Of a DNA stretch of 64,000 bases, positions 36,105-47,745 are shown one piece after another. A program made the translations under genes and the position numbers. The DNA is from Helicoverpa zea (lineage: Eukaryota; Arthropoda; Insecta; Lepidoptera; Noctuidae), in assembly GCF_022581195.2 (NCBI RefSeq), contig NC_061475.1, positions 1,984,001 through 2,048,000 on the forward strand, read 5' to 3'. Every line of letters starts with the position of its first letter. The first letter of the stretch is position 1. The notes below the pieces were generated by a model. It did not search any database. It had not been told where the DNA came from and saw nothing but the letters and a program-made list of their open reading frames with translations.

Positions 36105-36860
36105 TGTCAACACCACCGACCATTATCTAGTTAACTGACAACCCAACATCGTGCTGTGTTTGTGATTCGCACGATATGTCTGCTTAGCGTATCACCACAA
36201 GTCAGACTAGATAGTTGGCCGACAGTCCTCCATACTGAATCGTGAACCTAAACAAAATATCGAACGACTATGGTTTGCCGTGTGCACTCTTAGCTCCGTT
36301 TAAAAGGAAGGTGTAAATGTGTGGGCGTGTCTGTCATCTTACGGTCGTTTGCTATAATCTATCTAAGTACATATGTAAATGTGGTTTTGCTGACCAGATA
36401 TAGGAAACTGCCGCTTATTGGAAAACAACACATCTAAATTAGCCCCATACGAATAATGTCAAATTCTTATCTCTGGTAAGCAAATCCATCGACAGATAGG
36501 TTATTAACACCCACATTTGGAAGTGTTGTTTTCCAATAAGCGGCAATTTCGAGACTACAAGTATGAGTTGTACTGTAAGAAAAAAGCGTGTCTATGGAGT
36601 TTGCGGGTTCTTCTCCATTACGTAGATCCATTCTTTGATAATGTGATACTAGCTTGAAGTTCACAGAGAACTTTTATAGGCCTTTAAGAAAACGAATAGT
36701 TTATTGGAACGTTGCTCGTCAACGCGTCGCCTGTCAACACCACCGACCATTATCTAGTTAACTGACAATGTAACATCGTGCTGTGTTTGTGATTCGCACG
36801 ATATGTCTGCTGAGCCAAGTTTAGTAGGAAGGTGTGAAATAGGCGTGTCTGTCATCTTAG
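36105..36860 (+). repeat. direct duplication, ~620 bp apart
   Basis: GTCGCCTGTCAACACCACCG ... ATCTAGTTAACTGACAA ... CATCGTGCTGTGTTTGTGAT ... CACGATATGTCTGCT occurs at about 36105 and 36724. The block GGCGTGTCTGTCATCTTA follows each, but nearer in the second copy, which has lost about 100 bp. Confidence 0.75.
36404..36550. mobile_element. hairpin MITE-like element with perfect 23-bp arms
   Basis: The arms 36409-36431 and 36523-36545 are perfect reverse complements (TGCCGCTTATTGGAAAACAA and on), with a 91-bp loop. Pairing continues with small mismatches to 36404 and 36550. It may be a palindromic piece of the larger duplicated repeat around it. Confidence 0.6.
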
Positions 36861-36889
36861 CTGTGTTGTTTCCCAATAAGAGGCTTACA

Positions 36890-37060
36890 ACTTGTGCTCT
36901 AAGAAAATCATACTAAACACCGGTTTTTTTAAAGGGTGTCTAAGGAGCCTCTTGCTGGTTTTTCTCTATTACACTCACTCTTTGGAACCGTGCAACTAAC
37001 AGGCCTAAATATTTGAATAAAAAAAAATTGTCTTTGACTTTGAGTAATATTTATCGGCTT
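36890..37060 (+). repeat. LINE 3' tail
   Basis: AAGGGTGTCTAAGGAGCCTC, TTGCTGGTTTTTCTCTATTA, then AGGCCTAAATATTTGAATAA and TTGTCTTTGACTTTGAG. I recall this order from lepidopteran non-LTR 3' ends. Related stretches occur at 36595-36650 and 54998-55130. Confidence 0.55.
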
Positions 37061-37852
37061 ATGCTACTTATTCATTCCCATCAATTCCATTATGTTTTAA
37101 CTGTTTGTTAGTGAAATAGCAAGGTTTACGTAAACATCTTTACATGGTCGTCGTTAGTATGTAGAAGCTGGACTTCAGTCTGCAGCATAGATGCAGTGTG
37201 ATACACGACACATCTCTCTATTTTACCTATTCACCTTGGCAAACCCTAACCATCATCATCATCAGCCTTTTTAATGTCTCCCTGCAGACAAAATTATAGA
37301 CATTATCAAGATGCAATATGTCTGAGTATTGCTTTGTTATTTGTACCCAACAATTCTTCTACTGTCACAGTTACCAAAAACAAATATGCACAACCAAATA
37401 TCAGAAAGCAGGATATTAAAAATTCCATCTGAATTGACACAACAATTTCCTAGATGAGTGGTGACAGGTAGACAGGCACTTCAACGTAGCTTCAATATGG
37501 AACTACAAAGGCAGTATATTGCGTTTGATATGCAACAGTACAAAACGACTGTCAAATAAAATTACGTCAGGAATGTTGGACTGATTACAAGTTCTCATGA
37601 GAAACTCGAATCATGCCAAACTGATGACATTCAACACACAACGGCAGAAGGTGAAGTTAAAATGGGAGACGATAAACTTATGGTGAACATAATGTACAAT
37701 GTAATGAATACATAATAATAATAAATAGTTTATTTCCAAAAACTTTGTCACTATGTTACTACTTAAATATAACATCTTCCTTAAAATAAATACACATATC
37801 TTAACAGAGGTAATTTGCCTAAATAATGTGAATGAAGAAAGTCACTTACCAA

Positions 37853-37975
37853 GGGCTATTAGGTTGCCCGGTTAACTGTTTTAAGGAGGTCAGATAGGCA
37901 GTCGCTCTATGTAAAACAATGGTTCTCAGCTGCACCCTAGACCTGCTGCTGCTAGACTAGAAGCTTGTGCACTTA
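37853..37975 (+). repeat. S1 SINE fragment
   Basis: AAGGGCTATTAGGTTGCCCG, AGGAGGTCAGATAGGCAGTC and TTCTCAGCTGCACC; the 3' hairpin is missing. Confidence 0.65.
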
Positions 37976-40069
37976 GCACTGTGGGTGGGTGTTGTCAATT
38001 TTGTAAAAGAGCAGAGATGCTTGCATACATACCTACCTCCGTATCTGTTGACTTCCAGTATCTGTCCACCTTTTATTCTTCTTCTTTAATTGAAGAGCCC
38101 AGTACTTATTGGTGCAGTTCCTTCCATTTACTCTCCCTCTCTTTCCTTCAAACTTCCCCTCTACCTTTTAGGTATTAGTTGGAGTAAAAGAAATACCTTT
38201 TAGATTGCTCAGTTTTACTGGAACTTGTCTGTGTTACGACAACGACTACACTAACGCACCTATGAATTAAAACCGGGTTACTTTTGCGCTTACAGTGACA
38301 TCAAATCATTCGAAAATGGTCTCTATTATAAGGAGCATAAGAGTGAGAGTGTAGTTTACGCAAGTGCCGCTGTAAGTGTGCAGTAGGTCAAATTGTAGCA
38401 ACCCCCGCCAATAAACATCAATCAACAGACTATTAAATGCACCTTTGCTGTATGATATTGTGATGTGTTCCGCTTTGATCTAGTTCTTCATATCTTTACC
38501 TGGTTTCTGGTCCTTGTTGGATGTTATATTATATTTGCAAAGTGTTCTTCGTTAAAGACTGTCGAGAGAAAAAATTGCAACAATGGTTTATAGTTTTTAT
38601 CCAGCTTATGACGCATCATCATTTTAGAGATGTGTTTTGATAATGGTTTGACGCGTCTATATCGTTTTAACATCAAACACGTAAAACCTAATCTAAAAAA
38701 TTTTAGAATTTTATATCTAAAACACTTGTCAAGCAACAAACAACAATTATCTCCTGAGCCTTGAAAAGCCAGCTAGTTACGTGCAGTACTCGACAGATTA
38801 TTTTTTCAAAATCAGAACACCTTAAAACAAAACAGACGAGTGGTAACAAAACATCAAGCGGTACAAACCAGCAGCCCCAACAGGAACACCCCACGAGTCT
38901 CCATGAAATATGCGCGCGCGGCGCTCGGCTCACCTGGTTGCGCTCGACACGCGCCGCCACGTGCCCACGTCACTGATTTAATAACAACCCTTGTTGTACA
39001 AACGCATTCTTTGTGCGTCTGTTAATGCCTCATCTGATGACGTAATCAAATCTTTGCGATGATTTTTGGGGGGTATTTTTGGCAACTTAGCTGGTATTGT
39101 TCAGATATATTATGCTATTTATGCTGGTATTTTTTCAGGTGGTAAAGCCTCATGGACTATATCCTCCACCAGGGATCGGTGGAGGGGTGAGTCGGACTCT
39201 TTCCGCCTAAAAATTACTTGGTACGCCTTCATTTATCTTTTGTGGGGACGCGGGTATCGCCAGAGCATTCTTCGGTACCCTGACAGGGTATGTAGATATC
39301 TATGCAGTGTTCAGATCATTTATGACTGGCCCTAATCGTGTCTGTTTATCAAAAATGTTAAAAAAGGTTGGTCTCGGAACATATAAATCTAGGAACTGAT
39401 TTGCAATAATTTTTATTTACTCTATATTTTTAGCCAAAGTTCTTAAAGGATTACTCTAAGTTACATACCTACCAACAAAATCCCGAAATTCTTACCAAAT
39501 ATAACCTAAAAAAATATTTAGAAAACAGGTTGAATTGTTGACCGCATTATTAGCCCATCTTTCCCATACATCATTCTAGCTAAACCCTCCGCCATTACGA
39601 GATCATAAAATCCCGGGGCATGCGAAATGCGGATTTTTTGCTTTTTCCTTCGCCATTTCCGTACAAAGCCGTTTTATAAATCAGGCGTTAATACAGTTTG
39701 AAATATGTTTGTTTCGAGGCTAGTTAGCGGCAGTTTGTATTCGGGGCGGTGTTTACTGGTTGGATCACGGGCTTATAGCGCGAGGCGTTAGGAAAAATGC
39801 TCCGATGTCGACTATCCCACTGAATCGCTCTCATTGGTTACGATTTTCTGAACAGTTATGGTGGTTTCCGCAGTTATTGCGATTGCTTGTGTATGTGTAT
39901 GGCTTTGGAGTTTCGAAACGGTTTTATGGTTTTGATACTGAATTATTAACTTTTGAGTAAAATTTTGGGGTTTTTCGGTGGTGCTTGAGTTAGGTTAGTT
40001 CTAGTTCCTATGATTGGACGATGTTCAAGGAACACCTTCCTTATACCCTTCCTTATTCCTCATTTACAA

Positions 40070-40261
40070 CTAGCTTCGGCACACGGTTTCACTCGCGTCC
40101 CAAGATAACTGCTTCCCGTAGCCGGATGGTAACAAAAACACGTATCCGCGGCCTTCTTGCGGGTCTAAGCTACCTCTAATGTAATTTTCAGCTTAATCGG
40201 ACCAGCCGTTGATACGTGATGGCGTGACCAAGGGATACGGAGATTATTTTTTATATCGATA
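40070..40261 (-). repeat. diverged Helitron-like copy abutting the triple nest
   Basis: CTAGCTTCGGCACACGGTTT, then CACTCGCGTCCCAAG; the AATCGGACCAGCCGTTGATA motif is typical of these repeats. The hAT element is inserted at or just beyond its end. Confidence 0.5.
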
Positions 40262-40379
40262 GATTAGACCAGGGATGGCGAACCAATGGCACACGTGCCC
40301 GTGGTGGCACGCAGCTAAATAATTTGAGCACGCCATTATTTTGCAAGTTTTCAATTGTAGTTTAGACCATAACGACGTA

Positions 40380-41243
40380 CAGTCAGCACCAAAAGTCGAT
40401 GAACAGAATCAACATGACAAAACACCTGTTCACAATAAAATGCCATAAGTTATAGTCGCAACTAGGAAACAAAATAGACTGTACACCAGAAACTTACAAA
40501 AGTCGTTAAACACGAGTATATCAAAAGAATCTGTGCACTAGTATTCCTAAAGTCACTGTACACCATCAATCCAAATGTCGCTGAACATCATTGTATCAAA
40601 AGTCACTAAACAGCAGTAAATACAAAATTAGGTTAACAAAGTATATTTTTAATGTTGCCGTGTGTTAATGTACTTTTGACGCTTATGTTGTTCAGCTACT
40701 TTTGGGACAGTACTTGCTTGACCTTAATAATGTATGTTAACACGTTAGTATCTATTTCAATAATTTTAATAATTATTTTGGAAATACACTCTTTTGCAAA
40801 AAAAGCGGGCACCTATGCGAAATCTTAGTTTTAAGGACTTTACGTGTATTTCAAAGGGTTTTAATGATTGTAGTATGTTTCTAGCATCAAAAGGGTTAGC
40901 CAAGCATGCGTGAGAGTGTATTCTAAATTTGAATTTTGTACAATTGCTAAGAAATTGGTTAAACCTTGTTTTGGACTAATTGCTGGCAGAAAGTTCGTCG
41001 GTGCTTTGAAAAGTTTTTGAAGTGATTTTCAGAAAACTGATAATGCAGTCTTATTCATGTACCTTTTTGTTAGATCAAAACATTTTTTAAAAACTATGCG
41101 TATTTGATAAAATTTTCACCTGCTCTAAATGGGCTATACTGATGATTGATGGCAATGTTAAGAGTTGCGGTATTTTAGTGTAAAGCGTTCTTCTATTTAG
41201 ATGTTATACCCACGTGTTTTAAAATATCGCTTTTTCATAATTA
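40380..41243 (+). repeat. left long inverted arm
   Basis: 864-bp arm, inner boundary near TTTTTCATAATTA. Pairs with 42600-43464. Confidence 0.85.
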
Positions 41244-41639
41244 AACATTATTTAGAGGAGTATCAGTACATTGGGCTGCGACAAAACCAATTTAAAGTAA
41301 GCAGTGCCGATCGCAACTACAACAATCGCCATAATCAGGCTCACGCCATGCAAATTTGTTGCAACCGAACAGTTACATGCAAACATATCGAAAAAAAAAT
41401 ATAGTCCATACAATTACGAAAATGTCAATCTTACAATAATTAATAATATTACATTCGGTTATTAATCTTAATACTAATAGAAAAAAAAAATACAAAATAA
41501 GACATAATGTCAAAGAGCAGAAATAGTCACTAAATTGTTTTAATTATTTACATATTATGACACAATGTTTCTTTCGTACTAGTTTTATATTCAGATTAAA
41601 CAGATAAATAAGTTTATATTCCGATTAACAGTTTTTTTT
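41244..41639. other. fold-back spacer, left part
   Basis: About 400 bp between the left arm and the LINE fragment. AT-rich, no transposase motif or other coding signal seen. Confidence 0.5.
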
Positions 41640-42552
41640 TGTTATAATTTATCATCAAGAAATTCTTTTACTGAGTAATACGATTTGTCTATCAGTATTT
41701 TCTTTACTTGATTTTTAAAAATGTTATTATTAGATATTTTGAGTAAGGAGTTAGGTAAATGGTTGTACACTCTAGGGATCATGCAAAACACACTACTATT
41801 CAAAAGACCAGTTCTGTTAGAAATAAAGCTTATTTTAAATTGATGCCTCTTGCTTTTTAGCTTAACAAAAAAGTTGCTGTTATTTCTGACAAACATAATC
41901 ATATCCAAAATATATAAACAGGGAACGTGTTAGGACTTTAATTTTAGGAAATATTGGTCTACAGCTTTCTGTCTGCTGCATCCTAAACATCGCTCTAACG
42001 CATTTCTTTTGCGCTCTGAATACCGATTCTTTATCTGCAGAGTTGCCCCAGAACATAACACCATACATCAAAAGAGGGGTAATGATAGGCTGTAAGAAGT
42101 GTTGATGTACTTACGGTTTTTGAGAGCATGTAGATTGCATACGAATATTGATTTAGTTTTTTGCATAACATTTCCACATGTGGTTTCCAATTTAACTGAG
42201 AGTCAATGTTTACCCCCAAGAATCTTGTTACATTTACTTGTTCAATTTTTGTGTCTAGGTAACTTATATCCATTTCTTTTAATGCATCAACCCTATTTCT
42301 AAACGTCATCAATTTTGTTTTGCTTAAATTAATTTTTAAATTATTCGAAATTAGCCATTTAACAATATTATTTAAAGAATTATTTATCTCAATTTCCATT
42401 TGGCCTTTATCTCTTCCAGTAAATATAATTGTCCTATCGTCAGCAAATAAAACAGTATTATTAGGCGTTACGCCAGGTAAATCATTTATATATATAATAA
42501 ATAACAATGGCCCCAATACACTACCTTGTGGTACCCCAAAATTATTATTTTA
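41640..42552 (-). pseudogene. 5'-truncated LINE reverse transcriptase, frameshifted
   Basis: Minus-strand reading gives GVPQGSVLGPLLF followed by YINDLPG and then VLFADDRTIIF, the reverse-transcriptase core with the catalytic F-A-D-D box. It continues through the thumb (SNNLKINLSKTKLM, TRFLGVNIDSQLNWKPH) into a C-terminal tail ending SVKEFLDDKL and a stop at 41642. The frame breaks twice, near 42080 (after LLTAYH) and near 41910, so no full protein can be made. Everything upstream of the RT palm (endonuclease, ORF1) is absent: a usual 5' truncation. An A-run on the minus strand just after the stop (AACAAAAAAAAA) is the likely tail. The style is Jockey/CR1-like. It inserted in the spacer of the fold-back element, so it is the innermost layer. 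Confidence 0.8.
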
Positions 42553-42599
42553 GTAGTTAGATTCGTAAGTTAATTTTTTATTTGAATAGTTTAGTCTTG

Positions 42600-43464
42600 T
42601 AATTATGAAAAAGCGATATTTTAAAACACGTGGGTATAACATCTAAACAGAAGAACGCTTTACACTAAAATACCGAAACTCTTAACATTGCCATCAATCA
42701 TCAGTATAGCCCATTTAGAGCAGGTGAAAATTTTATCAAATACGCATAGTTTTTCAAAAATGTTTTGATCTAACAAAAAGGTACATTAATTAAGACTGCA
42801 TTATCAGTTTTCTGAAAATCACTTCAAAAACTTTTCAAAGCACCGACGAACTTTCTGCCAGCAATTAGTCCAAAACAAGGTTTAACCAATTTCTTAGCAA
42901 TTGTACAAAATTCAAATTTAGAATACACTCTCACGCATGCTTGGCTAACCCTTTTGATGCTAGAAACATACTACAATCATTAAAACCCTTTGAAATACAC
43001 GTAAAGTCCTTAAAACTAAGATTTCGCATAGGTGCCCGCTTTTTTTGCAAAAGAGTGTATTTCCAAAATAATTATTAAAATTATTGAAATAGATACTAAC
43101 GTGTTAACATACATTATTAAGGTCAAGCAAGTACTGTCCCAAAAGTAGCTGAACAACATAAGCGTCAAAAGTACATTAACACACGGCAACATTAAAAATA
43201 TACTTTGTTAACCTAATTTTGTATTTACTGCTGTTTAGTGACTTTTGATACAATGATGTTCAGCGACATTTGGATTGATGGTGTACAGTGACTTTAGGAA
43301 TACTAGTGCACAGATTCTTTTGATATACTCGTGTTTAACGACTTTTGTAAGTTTCTGGTGTACAGTCTATTTTGTTTCCTAGTTGCGACTATAACTTATG
43401 GCATTTTATTGTGAACAGATGTTTTGTCATGTTGATTCTGTTCATCGACTTTTGGTGCTGACTG
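42600..43464 (-). repeat. right long inverted arm
   Basis: 865-bp arm, inner boundary TAATTATGAAAAAG. Pairs with 40380-41243 with only a few mismatches and a one-base indel. Confidence 0.85.
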
Positions 43465-44140
43465 TACTATTAAATACTGCTCGTGGATTCAACCGGATCA
43501 CATAGGAACTACGTCCCATATTCAGAATAGAGCCTATTTTATTTAGAGACCTGAGCATTAATGTTAAACTATTTTAAGAAAATAGGCGAATCAAAAACAA
43601 GTCCCTTCTTGATGTTTTAATTTTTGTGTTAACCATTTGCCATAAAGGCACCCCTCCATTAAAAGCATTGTGTTTTTTATTTAATTTGGCACGTAAGTCA
43701 ATAAAGGTTCGCCATCCCTGGATTAGACATTTAAATAAAACTACTTTTACAGATTTTATCGCTTATTATTCGCGATTTGTTAATAGGTATAAAAATCCGT
43801 AAAAACAGTTTTTTTTTTCCGATACTTACTATTCACGAAAGTGTCCGGAATCAATTCGATAGATTAGGTTACTTAAATGAACTTTGATTGAGAGACCAGG
43901 ATTTTTCAAATCCCTTCCACAATTTCAGTCTCGGCCATCTAAAGGACGAAAGTCAAAGCGAAAAAATTCGTGTGATGTAAGTATCAAATATGTAGCGTCA
44001 AGCAAGCGACTCGCAAATAACGGCGAGTAACTCAGTGGGTATCTCAGTTACAAATAACAATATATTAGTTCCCCGGGGAGCGGGAACAGGGCTTAGCTCT
44101 TACGCTCGCACCGGGTAGGGCTGGGCTTCGAGGGATGATG

Positions 44141-44154
44141 TATCGATATCGATA
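44141..44154. promoter_or_regulatory. two overlapping DRE-like motifs
   Basis: TATCGATATCGATA holds TATCGATA twice (44141 and 44147). In Drosophila this 8-mer binds DREF/BEAF at housekeeping promoters and boundaries; no gene is visible beside it here. Confidence 0.3.
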
Positions 44155-44350
44155 AGTTTTTTTTATAATTTCATATGTAGAAACGGAAGTCCATAAAATA
44201 ATTTGAAGTTTCCGTACATTACTAGATTAGATCGCAATCCTTTAGATTTTTGATTAAACTCATGGTAAGATTACAACATCTAAGTACACATCATCTTGTC
44301 TTTATTGTCTATCCTTCCTGTTGTCATTGTTCATATAGTAAATTGTTGTC

Positions 44351-44480
44351 ATCATCATCTGCCTAACCTTTTCCCAACTATGTTGGGGTTAGCTTGTAGA
44401 CTAACTGGATGCAGCTGAGATACAATTTTTACAGGGAGCGACTGCCTATCTGACCTCCTCAACCCAGTTATTTGGGTAAA
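44351..44480 (-). repeat. S1 SINE 3' fragment
   Basis: CATCATCTGCCTAACC, CCCAACTATGTTGGGGT and CTATCTGACCTCCTCAACCC in S1 order and orientation. Confidence 0.75.
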
Positions 44481-45435
44481 TTGGAGTACCTTGCCTATCC
44501 AAAGTCTTTCAGTTCTGAAATTAAGTGTAATATTTATTTTATTTTATCGATTCATCTTTATCGACATGGAAAGCTTCTCTCAGACGTTTAGGTACCTAAA
44601 CTTTGCGCAGGGCAGCGATTCAACCGGGTGGCGAAGGCGGAAGAAGTAGGTATCCATTCTGAAATGAATTATTCCCTCATCTACCAACCTATAGCTATTT
44701 ATAGGTAGGTATTTTAGATTCATTCTTTATGTGTCTTTTAAGCTACATATTATTATGTATTTGTTGACCTCCCGTTCCATGCACTCTATCCGAGCTAAAT
44801 CCACTCTTTGGACGCTTGGACTTTTCGAATATATCTCCTGACTTTTTTAATAAAGTTAGAATTCTGACATTAACCCCAAGTAAGCAATGTAAAATTCCTA
44901 TCGGTAATAGTTGGCAAAACAATAGATAGATAAAGTATTGGGAATGACTGTAAGCCTGGTGGTAATTTGTTTTCGGACGATTGGAAGACGACACTGTCGG
45001 TATGTCTGGAGTACTGTGAGATGAGCGTGTGAATACTTTTTTTCTTAAAAAAGATGTAGCTGCGTTAGGCCGTTTTTGTTGTTAATTAAACAAATAAGTA
45101 CCTAATTGTTTGCAATCTTGGCACTAGATTTTCACTCGTACTACTGTAGTCTGCAGGTCAAGAAATCGGTCAATGATGACGTAACATAAAGAATTAACAG
45201 AAGTGTATACTTACTTACTAATGTTTAGATACTTATTTCCAGAGTGTTTCTTGGTAGGTAATGTAGGTATATTGATTTGCTGCACGCAAAATACGGTTAT
45301 GTTGGTGTAACTTCAAGAAACCACAATATTGTTATTATTAATAAAAAAATAAATAGGTAAATTAGGTATCTAACGTGGTTATAATTTTGACATAAACAGC
45401 AATATAATACTTCTAGAAAATTGATTACAAATCAA

Positions 45436-45856
45436 TGAGGGTTTTCTAAAATGGCGTCCACCAGGTGGCGCACTGAGTCGTCAGGTCCAGGTAACTGTCA
45501 AAGTGCTTATCTTTACTATGAATAGTGAACGATTTTAGTGGTTTTTTTATTTTATAATTAAAGCACTGCATTATTGTTTTACTATTGAGGTTGAGTAAAT
45601 AAAAAAAACTAAATCATATTGTGTTAACAAATTTTTCAACTACCAGTGACTTTTGCACCCTCTCTCTTAGCTCAATTTTTAGTTCGGAAACCTTATTCTG
45701 ACCGTAGTCCATAATAAAATCAATAACACTTCCAATATAACAGAATTTCAATAAACAATAAGTTCGGCACCTACAATTCCATACTATTTGACAGCTGTTT
45801 GGACCAGACGCATACGTGGCGCCACCCGGTGGCAGAAAAAATTTCAAAAACCCTCA
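45436..45856. mobile_element. TIR MITE with TGAGGGTTTT ends
   Basis: Left end TGAGGGTTTTCTAAAATGGC with GTCCACCAGGTGGCGC; right end GGCGCCACCCGGTGGC and then AATTTCAAAAACCCTCA. The GTGGCGC boxes face each other about 40 bp inside each end. No transposase. Target duplication not clear. Confidence 0.65.
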
Positions 45857-47623
45857 TTCATTGACGACCATACAAGACATCCAGACTTACCCAAACTCAA
45901 AAAACGGAACATACGCCAAACACAACTAACATGCATTACCGGTTACTTTTGCTCATACATTCGGGACATCTGCCGACCCTGTAGGGACCAGGGCTAAAGG
46001 GACCAGGGACGAAGGACGAAGGGACGAAGGGACCTACAGTATCTTAGTACCAACGTGTTAGAGGCAAGTGCCAAGCCCGCAGAGTTAAAAACCGTGTAAC
46101 TTTATTACAATGGAAACGCTAAAATAGGGAGCGAGGTACACTAAAATGCATTAAAAATGGGCCCCGTTTTTTTAACGTTTAGTAATTTTAAGTTCATGAG
46201 TATGGACAATGTTAGTTTGGATTTTAAGTAGTTCTAATTGAGTTAAGATATAGTTATAAATATTTATGGATGTTATACTTTGGGCCCCGTTGATTAAATA
46301 GAATGATACAGATACGGCTGTATTTTGGCTATGATTAATGTTTTAGGTAGGTTTAATTATATGTGCTTATGTATAAAATTCAATATTTCTTTTTTATTAT
46401 GGTTTAATTTGTGATCAGATATAAACATTATTACACTTATTCTAAAATCTTACATATTTATACTCTTATCGTTGTACTTTAGCCTGTATGTCGTGTTGTG
46501 GATACAATTTCGCAAATAATAATTATATCTTGCGTACATAATTTTGTCCCGCAGTGTATCATAAGCTATCCTGCGAGTTAAGGCGGTGCGTATTAACTTA
46601 TAATAAACTACGCGCGGTTTCGGTGTTACCATGAGTTACCCCACGCGATTTTCTAGAACGCTGCAAACGACATTCCCCATCTAAACAAAATTAGACTCTA
46701 TAATTGTTGTTTTAGGTTGAATTTTGAATGCCATAGAGTGGGTTTGGCTGAGGTTAGGCAAATTGAGAATTTTTATGCAGTTTTCAATTTTATAGCGTTG
46801 AAATAAGTGGTCTTTTTGAATGGTAGTGAGATGGCTGTTGTTGCGTTTTGGGAGGTTTCTCAAAGATACCCATAGACATATCCGATATTAAGCCGAGGGT
46901 ATATTTTTTATTAAAAATCATCGCTTAGCGGGTCGCTAGCCTCGCTCCCCAGTAATGGTGTTTTGGTTGCTTTATTGTTTGTTTGCATAAGTTTGTTATA
47001 ATGTGGCGTTTTGTTGCTGATTTCACGCTCGTTTGTTGGAACCGGGGCGAATGTCAAGTTTGAGAGCTGTTGTTTTATAATGAAAGTACTTTGGTACCTA
47101 TATGCTTTTGTCACAAAAAATTAAAGTTTATCTATCAAGAGACTCGGCATTTGTTGTTGTTATATTAAATCATACATATGTATTGATTTCGTTTCTTCTT
47201 CGTGGAGCTCTTTTAAATGCATCGTAATTTAAATAAGACAAGATTATTCAGTAAGCTTAGTAATGGTGTGGAAGAAACATCAATTGCGTTACTTGGATTA
47301 TGGGAAAATTATTTACGTAGGTATATTCTAATTAGAATCCCATAGGAAAGTTTCATCATAGAAAGAACAAAATGCTTACAAGCAATCCAATATAACCAGA
47401 ATTTATCCGTAAATCAGCACAAACAAATAGACACAAATCGAAATAGACAAACTGCAGCACAATTAAATTAAATATATTCCCATTGAACATGTTTAGCCAC
47501 TTCAAGCTATCCCAGGTCAATCGTCCTGACGTTAACACCATGGAGAACAAAATGACTAGAGGAGATGGCATCTCCGCTAACCTCCGCTCATCTAACAAAA
47601 AATCTCCTAAGAAAGTCATCGTC

Positions 47624-47745
47624 ATCTTCCGAACCTTTTTCCCAACGATGGTGGGGTCGGCTTCCAGTCTAACCGGATGTAGCTGGGTACCAGAGCTTAA
47701 CAAGGAGCGACTGCCTTATCTGACCTCCTCAACCCCAACCCCTCA
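47624..47745 (-). repeat. S1 SINE 3' fragment
   Basis: CCCAACGATGGTGGGGTCGG, CTTCCAGTCTAACCGGATG and TCTGACCTCCTCAACCCC. Confidence 0.78.

Larger units (their letters stand above)
34994..40069. other. intergenic block with some GC-richer unique patches
   Basis: GC-richer patches at 35460-35620, 38870-38975 and 39590-39780 are not recognisable repeats and are open in no convincing frame. Repeats are listed separately. Confidence 0.4.
40380..43464. mobile_element. Tc1/mariner-like fold-back element with ~865-bp inverted arms
   Basis: Begins CAGTCAGCACCAAAAGTCGA and ends with its reverse complement, with TA on both sides (40378-40379 and 43465-43466): CAGT termini plus a TA duplication are typical of the Tc1/mariner superfamily. 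The arms run 40380-41243 and 42600-43464 and by eye differ at only about half a dozen positions, so the insertion is recent or the arms have been homogenised. The 1.36 kb spacer holds a LINE fragment but no transposase. The arms contain many short motifs of the kind CAAAAGTC...AAC repeated in both senses. Confidence 0.85.
40270..43720. mobile_element. hAT-type MITE, outer shell of a triple nest
   Basis: Terminal inverted repeats CAGGGATGGCGAACC at 40270 and GGTTCGCCATCCCTG ending 43720, flanked on both sides by the same 8-bp target duplication GATTAGAC (40262-40269 and 43721-43728). An 8-bp duplication with CAGGG termini is the hAT hallmark. Without the insertion inside it the element would be only about 364 bp and non-coding, so it is a non-autonomous MITE. 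It was later split by the TA-flanked fold-back at 40380-43464. Confidence 0.85.

Noticed and set aside
38703..38960. 85-codon minus frame in a GC-rich patch with an AACCAG|GTGAGC donor-like site
   Set aside because: It begins at GTG, not ATG, has no recognisable domain, and no second exon was found.
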